Shown here piece after piece: positions 32,864-40,851 of a stretch of 64,000 nucleotides of DNA. Source of the DNA: Mycolicibacterium bacteremicum (GTDB taxonomy: Bacteria > Actinomycetota > Actinomycetes > Mycobacteriales > Mycobacteriaceae). Each line of letters begins with the position of its first letter. Within the stretch, counting starts at the first letter, position 1. The DNA lies in NCBI RefSeq assembly GCF_002086115.1, contig NZ_MVHJ01000005.1, forward strand, positions 62,001-126,000, written 5' to 3'. The notes below the pieces were generated by a model. It had not been told where the DNA came from and made no database searches. It worked only from the letters and a program-made list of their open reading frames with translations. The translations under genes were made by a program, and so were the position numbers.

Positions 32864-33820
32864 TTATCCCTTGCGGGCCTTGACCGCCTCGGTCAGCTGC
32901 GGGGTGACCTTGAACAGGTCGCCGACGATGCCGAGGTCGGCGATCTCGAAGATCGGCGCCTCTTCGTCCTTGTTGACCGCGATGATGGTCTTGGACGTCT
33001 GCATACCGGCGCGGTGCTGGATCGCACCGGAGATGCCCAGGGCGATGTACAGCTGCGGCGACACGGTCTTACCGGTCTGGCCCACCTGGAACTGCCCGGC
33101 GTAGTAGCCGGAGTCCACCGCGGCGCGGGAGGCACCGACGGCGCCACCGAGCGAGTCGGCCAGCTCCTCGACGACCTTGAAGTTCTCCTCGCTACCGACA
33201 CCGCGACCACCGGCGACCACGACGCTGGCCTCGGTGAGCTCGGGACGGTCACCGGCGACGACCGGCTCACGCGATGTGATCTTCGTCGCATTCTCGGCCT
33301 GGGCCGGGACCTCGATCTCGACGACCTCGCCGGCACCGTCGGCCGGTTCGGCGTCGACGGCACCCGGACGGACCGTCACCACGGGCAGTTCGCCGGTGGC
33401 CTGCGCCTCGACGGTGAACGCGCCACCGAAGATGCTGTAGATGCCGATGCCGCCGTCCTTGAGGCCGACGACGTCGACCAGCAGGCCGGAGCCCAGACGC
33501 GCGGCCAGCCGGCCGGCGACCTCCTTGCCCTCGGCGCTGGCGGCGATGACCACACCGGCCGGAGCGGCGGACTCGGCCAGCGCGGCCAGCACGTCGACCT
33601 TCGGGGTGACCAGGAAGCTGTCCACGTCGGCCGACTCGGCGACGTAGATCTTGGCCGCGCCGGCGGCCTTGAGGCCGTCGGTGAGGCCGGCGGCGGTGCC
33701 GGGGGCGCCCACCACGACGGCGGACGGTTCGCCCAGCACGCGGGCGGCGGTGATGAGTTCGGTGGTGACCTTCTTCAGCGCACCTTCGGCGTGCTCGACG
33801 AGCACAAGTACTTCAGCCAT
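32864..33820 (-). CDS. etfA: Electron transfer flavoprotein alpha subunit
   Basis: 318 residues (Rv3028c, fixB). N-terminal [22 protein letters not shown]-terminal FAD domain with [16 protein letters not shown], the [26 protein letters not shown] split over two stretches, and [20 protein letters not shown]. With EtfB it collects electrons from acyl-CoA dehydrogenases and passes them to the membrane quinone pool. AAGGA lies about 8 nt before ATG 33820. 37 nt downstream of etfB. Confidence 0.97.
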   Translation of the reverse strand: MAEVLVLVEHAEGALKKVTTELITAARVLGEPSAVVVGAPGTAAGLTDGLKAAGAAKIYVAESADVDSFLVTPKVDVLAALAESAAPAGVVIAASAEGKEVAGRLAARLGSGLLVDVVGLKDGGIGIYSIFGGAFTVEAQATGELPVVTVRPGAVDAEPADGAGEVVEIEVPAQAENATKITSREPVVAGDRPELTEASVVVAGGRGVGSEENFKVVEELADSLGGAVGASRAAVDSGYYAGQFQVGQTGKTVSPQLYIALGISGAIQHRAGMQTSKTIIAVNKDEEAPIFEIADLGIVGDLFKVTPQLTEAVKARKG

Positions 33821-33857
33821 GACTATGTCCTTAAGTGAGTGTCTGAGGGATCAGCTG

Positions 33858-34649
33858 CTAGATCAACTTCTGGGAGACCAGGTACTCGGCGACCTTGGAG
33901 CCGCCTTCGCCCTCGTCGGTGATCTTCTCGCCGGCGGTCTTGGGGGGCTTCGGGGTCGACGAGAGCACCTTGGTGCCGGCGTTGGCCACGCCGACCTCGT
34001 CGGCCTCGACACCGATCTCGGCCAAGGTCAGGACGGTGACTTCCTTCTTCTTGGCGGCCATGATGCCCTTGAAGGACGGGAAGCGCGGCTCGTTGATCTT
34101 CTCGTTCACGCTGACCACGGCGGGCAGCGTGGCCTCCAGGCCGAAGACGCCGTCGTCGGTCTCGCGCTCGGCGGTGACCTTGCCGCCCTCGACGTTCAGC
34201 TTGCGCACGTGGGTGAGCTGCGGCAGACCCAGGTACTCGGCGATGACGGCCGGGACGGCGCCGCCGACACCGTCGGTGGCCTCGTTACCGGCGATCACCA
34301 GTTCGGTGCCCTCGATGGTGCCCAGCGCGCGGGCCAGCGCCCAGCCCGTCTGGATCAGGTCAGAGCCGTGCAGACCGTCGTCCTTGAGGTGGACGGCCTT
34401 GTCGGCGCCCATGGACAGCGCCTTGCGGATGGCCTCGGTGGCGCGCTCGGGGCCGGCGGTCAGCACGGTCACCGTGCTGTCGCCACCCTCGCGCTCCTTG
34501 ATGAGCAGCGCTTCCTCGACGGCGCGCTCGTTGATCTCGTCGAGCACGGCATCGGCCGCCTCGCGATCGAGCGTGTAGTCACCGTCGGACAGCTTGCGCT
34601 CCGACCAGGTGTCAGGGACCTGCTTGATCAGGACCACGATGTTCGTCAT
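33858..34649 (-). CDS. etfB: Electron transfer flavoprotein beta subunit
   Basis: 263 residues (Rv3029c, fixA). NIVVLIKQVPDTWSERKL at the N-terminus, DEINERAVEEALLIKE, AMP-binding VIAGNEATDGVGGAVPA and the conserved KAKKKEV-like KKKEVTVLTL. Partner of EtfA. The 197-bp upstream region holds a 16-bp near-palindrome (34723-34738) that may bind a regulator, and GGAGGA upstream of the ATG. Confidence 0.97.
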   Translation of the reverse strand: MTNIVVLIKQVPDTWSERKLSDGDYTLDREAADAVLDEINERAVEEALLIKEREGGDSTVTVLTAGPERATEAIRKALSMGADKAVHLKDDGLHGSDLIQTGWALARALGTIEGTELVIAGNEATDGVGGAVPAVIAEYLGLPQLTHVRKLNVEGGKVTAERETDDGVFGLEATLPAVVSVNEKINEPRFPSFKGIMAAKKKEVTVLTLAEIGVEADEVGVANAGTKVLSSTPKPPKTAGEKITDEGEGGSKVAEYLVSQKLI

Positions 34650-34722
34650 GAGTGTGGTTCGTCCTCCTCGATGAGGCCGTCTGCCGGCCTGGGCATATCA
34701 CGTTTCACGCAACGGCCTCCAG

Positions 34723-34738
34723 GTTACTCGCGGGTAAC
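34723..34738. promoter_or_regulatory. Near-palindrome in the etfB / methyltransferase intergenic region
   Basis: GTTACTCGCGGGTAAC is a palindrome apart from one inner pair (T/G), of the size bound by TetR-type regulators. It lies about 75 nt upstream of etfB and 108 nt upstream of the divergent methyltransferase gene. Confidence 0.5.
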
Positions 34739-34832
34739 TTGAGCGGCACGTACCGACACCATAACTGGTCATTCGGCATCTCCCGACCGCACGGTGGGTC
34801 GGGCATCCGTTCGCGAACCGGCCATCACGGGT

Positions 34833-34838
34833 TAGCCT
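34833..34838 (+). promoter_or_regulatory. -10 hexamer of the methylglucose lipopolysaccharide operon
   Basis: TAGCCT, 8 nt before ATG 34847; leaderless start expected. Confidence 0.5.
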
Positions 34839-34846
34839 GCCTTCCA

Positions 34847-35650
34847 ATGAGCACATTCGGTTCGGTCGGAAACTCCGGTAGCCCCACGCAGGTGGCCGCC
34901 GAGGCCGACCTCACGCTGCCCCTGACCGGTGAGCGCACCATTCCGGGCCTGGCCGAGGAGAACTACTGGTTCCGCCGGCACGAGGTGGTCTACCAGCGTC
35001 TGGCCGACCGCTGCGCCGGTCGTGACGTGCTGGAGGCCGGCCCCGGTGAGGGCTACGGCGCCGCCCTGATCGCCGGCATCGCCCGGTCGGTGGTCGGGGT
35101 GGACTACGACGAGCAGGCCGTGGCGCACATCCGCGCCAAGTACCCGCGGGTGCAGATGACCCTGGGCAACCTGGCCGACCTGCCGTTGGCCGACGGTTCG
35201 GTGGATGTGGTGGTCAACTTCCAGGTGATCGAACACCTGTGGGATCAGGGGCAGTTCGTCGCCGAGTGCGCCCGCGTGCTGCGGCCCGGTGGACTGCTGC
35301 TGATGTCGACACCGAACCGGATCACCTTCTCCCCCGGCCGCGACACCCCGCTGAACCCGTTCCACACCCGCGAGCTCAACGCCGCCGAACTGACCGAACT
35401 GCTCGTGGCGGGTGGCTTCCGGGTCGAGTCGATGCTCGGTGTCTTTCATGGCCCCGGCCTGGCCGAGATCGACGCGCGCCACGGCGGTTCGGTCATCGAC
35501 GCCCAGATCGCGCGGGCGGTGGCCGATGCGCCGTGGCCGGCGCAACTGCTCGCCGATGTCGCCGCGGTGCGCGCCGAGGACTTCGACCTGACCGACGCCC
35601 GGGACATCGACGACAGCCTGGACCTGGTGGCGATCGCGGTGCTCACGTGA
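34847..35650 (+). CDS. SAM-dependent methyltransferase, Rv3030-like (methylglucose lipopolysaccharide)
   Basis: 267 residues. Class I methyltransferase: motif I VLEAGPGEGYGAAL at about 61-74, acidic Asp86 in GVDYDEQAV, then VDVVVNFQVIEHLWDQG and RVLRPGGLLLMSTPN. In M. tuberculosis the orthologue lies in the methylglucose lipopolysaccharide (MGLP) cluster and is proposed to add methyl groups to the glucan. Its stop overlaps the GTG of the GH57 gene (GTGA), so the two are coupled. Confidence 0.88.
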   Translation: MSTFGSVGNSGSPTQVAAEADLTLPLTGERTIPGLAEENYWFRRHEVVYQRLADRCAGRDVLEAGPGEGYGAALIAGIARSVVGVDYDEQAVAHIRAKYPRVQMTLGNLADLPLADGSVDVVVNFQVIEHLWDQGQFVAECARVLRPGGLLLMSTPNRITFSPGRDTPLNPFHTRELNAAELTELLVAGGFRVESMLGVFHGPGLAEIDARHGGSVIDAQIARAVADAPWPAQLLADVAAVRAEDFDLTDARDIDDSLDLVAIAVLT

Positions 35651-37188
35651 CCCAGGTCCCCGGGCTCTTCACGCTGGTGCTGCACACACACCTGCCGTGG
35701 CTGGCCCACCACGGCCGCTGGCCGGTCGGCGAGGAATGGCTCTACCAGTCCTGGGCCGCGTCCTACCTGCCGCTGATGCGGGTGCTGCGCACGCTGGCCG
35801 ACGAGGACCGCGGCCACCTGCTGACCCTGGGCATGACCCCGGTGGTCACCGCCCAGCTCGATGACCCGTACTGCCTGACCGGCATGCACCACTGGCTGGC
35901 CAACTGGCAGCTACGCGCGCAGGAGGCCACCACCGTCACCAGCGGGCCGGACACCGGCTACGGCTCGCCGGAAGCGTTGCGCCAGTTCGGCATCCGCGAG
36001 TATGAAGCGGCGGGCCGGGCACTGGAGGACTTCACCACCCGGTGGCGCCATGGCGGCAGCCCGTTGCTGCGCCCGCTGGTCGAGGCCGGCACCATCGAAC
36101 TGCTCGGCGGCCCGCTGGCCCATCCGTTCCAGCCGCTGCTGAACCCGCGGTTGCGGGAGTTCGCGCTGCGCGAGGGTCTCGCCGATGCCCGGCATCGCAT
36201 CGCCCACACGCCGGCGGGCATCTGGGCCCCGGAATGCGCCTACGCACCCGGGATGGAGAACGGTTATGCCGCAGCCGGTGTCAGCCACTTCATGGTCGAT
36301 GGACCGTCGCTGCACGGTGACACCGCACTGGGCCGCACCGTCGGCGACAGCGATGTCGTCACCTTCGGGCGCGACCTGCAGGTCAGCTACCGGGTGTGGT
36401 CGCCCAAATCCGGGTATCCGGGCCATGCCGCCTATCGCGACTTCCACACCTATGACCACCTCACCGGACTGAAGCCGGCCCGGGTGACGGGGCGCAACGT
36501 GGCCTCCGACGCCAAGGCTCCCTATGACCCCGACCGTGCCGATCGAGCCATCGACGTGCATGTCGCGGATTTCGTGGAAGTGGTGCGGCGCAGACTGATC
36601 AGCGAGTCCGAGCGCATCGGCCGGCCCGCACATGTGGTGGCCGCCTTCGACACCGAACTGTTCGGGCACTGGTGGCACGAGGGTCCGCAGTGGCTCGAGC
36701 GGTTGTTGCGTGCGCTGCCCGCCGCGGGTGTCCGCGTCGGCACGCTGGCCGACGCGATCGCCGGCGGCTTCGTCGGCGGCCCGGTCGAATTGCCGCCCAG
36801 CTCATGGGGTTCCGGTAAGGACTGGCAGGTCTGGAACGGCCCGAAGGTGGCCGATCTGGTCCAGCTCAACACCGAGGTCGTCGACACCGCGCTGGCCGCG
36901 GTGGACAAGGCGATGATGCATCCCGACGCCGGTGGGCGCGATGTGGTCGCCGACCAGATCCTGCGCGAGACGCTGCTGACGGTGTCCAGCGACTGGCCGT
37001 TCATGGTCAGCAAGGATTCCGCGGCCGAGTACGCCCGCTACCGCGCGCACCTGCACGCCCATGCCACCCGCGAGATCAGTGCGGCGTTGGCGTCCGGGCG
37101 CCGGCCACAGGCCCAGCGGCTGGCCGAGGACTGGAACCGCGCCGACGGCCTGTTCGGCGCACTGGACGCACGGCGGCTCCCCCGATGA
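35647..37188 (+). CDS. GH57 1,4-alpha-glucan branching enzyme (Rv3031-like)
   Basis: 513 residues from GTG 35647. Family 57 motifs in order: HTHLPW (13-18), GGPLAHPFQPLL, nucleophile Glu196 in WAPECAY, acid Asp335 in AAFDTELFGHWWHEG, and a C-terminal helical domain with WPFMVSKDSAAEYARYR. Makes alpha-1,6 branches on the methylglucose polysaccharide glucan in the cytosol. Preceded by the methyltransferase and followed, after a 100-bp gap with a hairpin repeat, by the glycosyltransferase of the same pathway. Confidence 0.93.
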   Translation: MTQVPGLFTLVLHTHLPWLAHHGRWPVGEEWLYQSWAASYLPLMRVLRTLADEDRGHLLTLGMTPVVTAQLDDPYCLTGMHHWLANWQLRAQEATTVTSGPDTGYGSPEALRQFGIREYEAAGRALEDFTTRWRHGGSPLLRPLVEAGTIELLGGPLAHPFQPLLNPRLREFALREGLADARHRIAHTPAGIWAPECAYAPGMENGYAAAGVSHFMVDGPSLHGDTALGRTVGDSDVVTFGRDLQVSYRVWSPKSGYPGHAAYRDFHTYDHLTGLKPARVTGRNVASDAKAPYDPDRADRAIDVHVADFVEVVRRRLISESERIGRPAHVVAAFDTELFGHWWHEGPQWLERLLRALPAAGVRVGTLADAIAGGFVGGPVELPPSSWGSGKDWQVWNGPKVADLVQLNTEVVDTALAAVDKAMMHPDAGGRDVVADQILRETLLTVSSDWPFMVSKDSAAEYARYRAHLHAHATREISAALASGRRPQAQRLAEDWNRADGLFGALDARRLPR

Positions 37189-37203
37189 CGACCCTCCCCT
37201 TTC

Positions 37204-37267
37204 CGGCGAGCGTGCGTGTCTGCTGCCCGACACGCCGCCTTTCACCCCGAGAAACCGCACGCTCGCG
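37204..37267 (+). repeat. Copy A of a dispersed intergenic hairpin repeat
   Basis: A 34-nt core (37204-37237, starting CGGCGAGCGTGCGTG) is followed by an inverted end (37255-37267, CCGCACGCTCGCG), so GCGAGCGTGCG can pair with CGCACGCTCGC, with a smaller GCGTGTC/GACACGC hairpin inside. The core matches the reverse complement of 40026-40059 at 33 of 34 positions. Confidence 0.8.
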
Positions 37268-37288
37268 CGCCATCAGAGGTGCCCGCCG

Positions 37289-38515
37289 ATGAAAATCCTC
37301 ATGGTGTCCTGGGAGTACCCACCGGTCATCATCGGCGGACTCGGCCGGCACGTGCATCATCTGGCCACCGAACTGGTCGAGGCCGGCCACGAGGTCGTGG
37401 TGCTCTCGCGCCGGCCGACCGGCACCGATCCCAGCACGCACCCGTCCACCGACGAGGTCAGCGAGGGTGTGCGCGTCATCGCCGCCGCCCAGGACCCGCA
37501 CGAGTTCGCGTTCGGCACCGACATGATGGCCTGGACGCTGGCCATGGGGCATTCGATGATCCGCGCCGGCCTGACACTGCGGGACTGGCAACCCGATCTG
37601 GTGCACGCGCACGACTGGCTGGTCGCCCACCCGGCCATCGCGCTGGCCGAATTCTTCGATGTGCCACTGGTTTCCACGATCCATGCGACCGAGGCCGGCA
37701 GGCACTCGGGATGGGTCTCCGGGGCGGTCAGCCGGCAGGTGCATGCGTTGGAGTCCTGGCTGGTGCACGAATCCGACTCGCTGATCACCTGTTCGGCGTC
37801 GATGCGCGAGGAGATCACCGAGCTGTTCGGGCCGGGCCTGGCCGAGACCACGGTCATCCCGAACGGAATCGACACCGACGGTTGGCCGTTCGCGGCGCGC
37901 CGCCGTCACGGCGGGCCGCCGGAGCTGTTGTTCTTCGGCCGCCTGGAGTACGAGAAGGGCGTGCACGACGCGATCGCCGCGCTGCCGCGCATCCGCCGGA
38001 CCCACCCGGGCACCACCCTGACCATCGCCGGTGACGGCACCCAGTTGGACTTCCTGACCGCCCAGGCCCGTAAACACAAGGTGCTCAAGGCGACGAAGTT
38101 CATCGGGCGCGTCGACCACCAGGGCCTGGTGGCCCTGCTGCACCGTGCCGACGCCGCGGTGCTGCCCTCGCACTACGAGCCCTTCGGCATCGTGGCACTG
38201 GAGGCCGCGGCCACCGGCCTCCCGTTGGTGACGTCCAACATCGGCGGACTCGGCGAGGCCGTCATCGACGAGGTCACCGGGGTGTCCTGTCCGCCGCGCA
38301 ATGTCGCCGCACTCGCCGACGCGGTGCGCCGGGTGCTCGACGACCCCGCCGCCGCCCAGCAGCGCGCGCGGACGGCACGGGACCGGCTCACCGACTTCTC
38401 CTGGCCGACGGTGGCCGATCACACCGCCGGTGTCTATCTGGCGGCCAAGCGGGCCGAGCGCCAACCCCAGCCGCGCCGACTGATCGTCGAGCGCCCGCTG
38501 CCCGACTACGGCTGA
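37289..38515 (+). CDS. GT4 alpha-1,4-glucosyltransferase (Rv3032-like)
   Basis: 408 residues. GT-B fold: MKILMVSWEYPPVIIGGLGR opening with the GGLGRH loop at 16-21, HAHDWLVAHPAIALAE, VIPNGIDTDGW, FFGRLEYEKGV, and the EX7E sugar-nucleotide motif in HYEPFGIVALEAAATGLP. The M. tuberculosis orthologue elongates the MGLP glucan and contributes to cytosolic glycogen-like polymers. ATG 37289 follows the repeat; ATCAGAGG is a possible Shine-Dalgarno. Confidence 0.93.
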   Translation: MKILMVSWEYPPVIIGGLGRHVHHLATELVEAGHEVVVLSRRPTGTDPSTHPSTDEVSEGVRVIAAAQDPHEFAFGTDMMAWTLAMGHSMIRAGLTLRDWQPDLVHAHDWLVAHPAIALAEFFDVPLVSTIHATEAGRHSGWVSGAVSRQVHALESWLVHESDSLITCSASMREEITELFGPGLAETTVIPNGIDTDGWPFAARRRHGGPPELLFFGRLEYEKGVHDAIAALPRIRRTHPGTTLTIAGDGTQLDFLTAQARKHKVLKATKFIGRVDHQGLVALLHRADAAVLPSHYEPFGIVALEAAATGLPLVTSNIGGLGEAVIDEVTGVSCPPRNVAALADAVRRVLDDPAAAQQRARTARDRLTDFSWPTVADHTAGVYLAAKRAERQPQPRRLIVERPLPDYG

Positions 38516-38554
38516 TCCACCCCTCCGTCCACAGCCCGGTCCACCCGATCCGGT

Positions 38555-38576
38555 CTTGACAAGAAAATTTGTCAAG
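38555..38576. promoter_or_regulatory. Operator-like inverted repeat upstream of arsR-type gene
   Basis: CTTGACAA-N6-TTGTCAAG, perfect 8-bp arms, 15 nt before the regulator ATG. The left arm includes TTGAC, a -35-like element, so bound repressor would block RNA polymerase. Confidence 0.75.
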
Positions 38577-38590
38577 GCGACACTGGACGC

Positions 38591-39175
38591 ATGGTCGACG
38601 TCGAAGTGATCGACGACCCCGCTGCGGCAGCCTGCCTGCTGGACCCGGTGCGGGCCGAACTGCTGGCCGAACTGACCGAACCCGCCTCTGCGGCAACGCT
38701 GGCCGCGAGGGTGGGCCTGACCCGGCAGAAGGTGAACTACCATCTGAACACCCTGCAGCGGCATCACCTGGTCTCGGTCGCCGAGGAGCGGCAGTGGGGC
38801 GGGCTCACCGAACGAGTGCTGATCGCCAGCGCCGCCTCCTATGTGGTGTCGCCGACCGCGCTGGGTGCCGTCGCCGCCGACCCCGCACGCTCGACCGACC
38901 GACTCTCGGCCGGGCATCTCATCGCACTGGCCGCCCGCGTCGTCCGCGAGGTGGGCGAACTGTGGCAGTCGGCCCGGCGCACGGACAAGCGTTTGGCGAC
39001 ACTGTCGATCGACACGACCATCCGGTTTCGGACCACCTCGGAACGCGCCGACTTCACCCGGGACCTGAGCACGGCGATCGCCACCCTGGCGGCCCGCTAC
39101 CACGACGACACCGCTGCAGGCGGCCGACCGCACCGACTGTTCGTCGCGGCCTACCCCGCACCGCCCACCGACTGA
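38591..39175 (+). CDS. ArsR-family winged-helix transcriptional regulator
   Basis: 194 residues. N-terminal winged helix: LLDPVRAELLAELTEPASAATLAARVGLTRQKVNYHLNTLQRHHLVSV spans dimer helix, helix-turn-helix and wing when read in pieces; no Cys metal site, so not a metal sensor. The C-terminal half (FRTTSERADFTRDLSTAIATL) may bind a ligand. A perfect palindrome lies directly upstream and the SRPBCC gene follows 12 nt downstream, the common ArsR-AHSA1 pairing. Autoregulation is inferred. This pair replaces Rv3033 in the local order. Confidence 0.88.
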   Translation: MVDVEVIDDPAAAACLLDPVRAELLAELTEPASAATLAARVGLTRQKVNYHLNTLQRHHLVSVAEERQWGGLTERVLIASAASYVVSPTALGAVAADPARSTDRLSAGHLIALAARVVREVGELWQSARRTDKRLATLSIDTTIRFRTTSERADFTRDLSTAIATLAARYHDDTAAGGRPHRLFVAAYPAPPTD

Positions 39176-39187
39176 AGGAGCGATTAC

Positions 39188-39982
39188 ATGCCTGCGAACC
39201 ACGATGACGAAAAGCGTTGGCTGCAGCTGGAGCTGGTGGTGGACGGCAGCCCAGAACAGGTGTGGCAGGCGCTGGCCACCGGGCCCGGCAACTCAGCCTG
39301 GTTCACCGATGCCGAGATCGAGGAACGCGTCGGCGGAGCGCTGCGGTTCGACTTCGGGCCCAGCGGTGACTCGACCGGCGAGGTCACCGAATGGGATCCG
39401 CCATACCGATTCGGCTACGTCGAGCGCGACTGGTCCGGCGACGCGCCACCGATCGCCACCGAGATCACCGTCACCGGCCGCGACGGCGATCGCTGCGTTG
39501 TGCGCATGGTGCACTCGCTGTTCACCGACCGCGACGATTGGGACGGCGAACTCGAAGGCTTCGAATCCGGCTGGGCCGGGCACTTCGCCGTGCTGCGGAG
39601 CTATCTGCGGCATTTCGCCGGCCGCCGCGCGGTCAACTATCACCTGTCGGCGGCATCGCAGGACTCACCGTATGAGACGTGGAAACGATTGACCGAGGCC
39701 TTGCATCTCGACGGCGTCGACGCCGGTGACCTGCGCACCATCGGACCGGTCCGCGACAACGTCAACGGGCAGGTGGAGGTGGTCGCCCAGAATGAGCAGC
39801 ACCGTCACGTGCTGGTCCGGCTGGCCGAACCACTGCCGGCGCTGGTGCTGGTCGGCCTGCACACCCCCGGCGGGCAGTGTTTCGTGAGCCTGAACGGATT
39901 CTTCTACGGCGATGACGCCGTCGACGATGCCGAGGTGACCCGCACCGCATGGCAGCGGCTGCTGGAGCACACGTTCGGCTGA
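39188..39982 (+). CDS. SRPBCC/AHSA1 domain protein
   Basis: 264 residues. The START-like fold: LQLELVVDGSPEQVWQALATGPGNSAWFTDAEIEERVGG opening (in pieces), VTEWDPPYRFGYVE, and TEITVTGRDGDRCVVRMVHS, followed by a second half of about 110 residues with VLVRLAEPLPALVLVG. These cups bind hydrophobic ligands. GAAGGAG sits 7 nt before ATG 39188, the best Shine-Dalgarno in this region. Operon partner of the ArsR-type regulator. Confidence 0.88.
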   Translation: MPANHDDEKRWLQLELVVDGSPEQVWQALATGPGNSAWFTDAEIEERVGGALRFDFGPSGDSTGEVTEWDPPYRFGYVERDWSGDAPPIATEITVTGRDGDRCVVRMVHSLFTDRDDWDGELEGFESGWAGHFAVLRSYLRHFAGRRAVNYHLSAASQDSPYETWKRLTEALHLDGVDAGDLRTIGPVRDNVNGQVEVVAQNEQHRHVLVRLAEPLPALVLVGLHTPGGQCFVSLNGFFYGDDAVDDAEVTRTAWQRLLEHTFG

Positions 39983-39992
39983 TGCGGACCGG

Positions 39993-40059
39993 TGCGCCGA
40001 GCGTGCGTGAACTCGGCCGCCTCACCGGCGTGTCGCGCAGCAGACACGCACGCTCGCCG
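39993..40059 (-). repeat. Copy B of the dispersed intergenic hairpin repeat
   Basis: Inverted with respect to copy A: core 40026-40059, outer arms CGAGCGTGCGTG (39997-40008) and CACGCACGCTCG (40045-40056), a perfect 12-bp pair. It lies between the convergent SRPBCC and acyltransferase genes and could end transcription of both. Confidence 0.8.
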
Positions 40060-40066
40060 AATGGGG

Positions 40067-40804
40067 CTAGCGGGCGGCCTTCTTGCGTTCGATATCGGCC
40101 AGGTTCGCGGCCAGCTCGGCCCGCTGCGCCGCCGAGGCGTCCCAGGCCACCTTGCGGTTCTTGACCACCTTGGCCGGTGACCCCACGGCGATGGAGAAGT
40201 CCGGGATCTCGCCCTTGACCACCGCGTGCGCCCCGAGCACGCAGCCGCGGCCCACCGAGGTGCCGCGCAGCACGCTGACCTTGGCCGCCACCCAGGTGTC
40301 CGGGCCGATGCGCACCGGGCTCTTGATGATGCCCTGGTCCTTGATCGGCAGCTCGAGGCTGTCCATCTTGTGGTCGAAATCGCAGACGTAGCACCAGTCG
40401 GCCATCAGCACCGAGTCGCCCAGCTCGATGTCGAGATAGGTGTTGATGACGTTGTCGCGGCCGAGCACCACCTTGTCGCCGATACGCAGCGACCCCTCGT
40501 GGCAGCGGATGGTGTTCTTGTCGCCGATGTGCACCCAGCGGCCGATCTCCATGGTCGACAGTTCCGGAGTGGCCTCGATCTCGACGCCCTTGCCCAGGAA
40601 CACCATGCCGCGGGTGATGATGTGCGGGTTGCGCAGCTTGAACTTCAGCAATCGCCAATAGCGCACCAGGTACCACGGTGTGTACGCCTTGTTCGCCAGC
40701 ACCCAGCGCAGCGAGTCGCGGGTCAGAAACTGCGCCTGGCGCGGGTCGCTCAAGCGCGAACCCCGCCACCTCTTGTGCAACGGCGCGCCCCACATCGTCG
40801 TCAT
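40067..40804 (-). CDS. Left-handed beta-helix acyltransferase (Rv3034c-like)
   Basis: 245 residues. Hexapeptide repeats (for example MEIGRWVHIGDKNTI, LRIGDKVVLGRDNVI, VRIGPDTWVAAKVSV, TSVGRGCVLGAHAVV) form a left-handed helix; the conserved DFDHKMDS and the final AVGSPAKVVKNR are those of sugar O-acetyltransferases. In M. tuberculosis the gene is in the MGLP cluster and is thought to acylate the polysaccharide. ATG 40804 follows TAGGCT by 8 nt. Divergent from the lipoprotein gene with only 47 bp between the two start codons. Confidence 0.9.
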   Translation of the reverse strand: MTTMWGAPLHKRWRGSRLSDPRQAQFLTRDSLRWVLANKAYTPWYLVRYWRLLKFKLRNPHIITRGMVFLGKGVEIEATPELSTMEIGRWVHIGDKNTIRCHEGSLRIGDKVVLGRDNVINTYLDIELGDSVLMADWCYVCDFDHKMDSLELPIKDQGIIKSPVRIGPDTWVAAKVSVLRGTSVGRGCVLGAHAVVKGEIPDFSIAVGSPAKVVKNRKVAWDASAAQRAELAANLADIERKKAAR

Positions 40805-40812
40805 GGCCGGTC

Positions 40813-40818
40813 AGCCTA
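40813..40818 (-). promoter_or_regulatory. -10 hexamer of probable leaderless acyltransferase promoter
   Basis: TAGGCT, 8 nt before ATG 40804. Confidence 0.55.
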
Positions 40819-40836
40819 CGCGAGACCGGCACGGGC

Positions 40837-40842
40837 TAGTCT
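40837..40842 (+). promoter_or_regulatory. -10 hexamer of probable leaderless lipoprotein promoter
   Basis: TAGTCT, 9 nt before ATG 40852; lies 19 nt from the divergent -10 at 40813. Confidence 0.45.
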
Positions 40843-40851
40843 CGGGACTCG

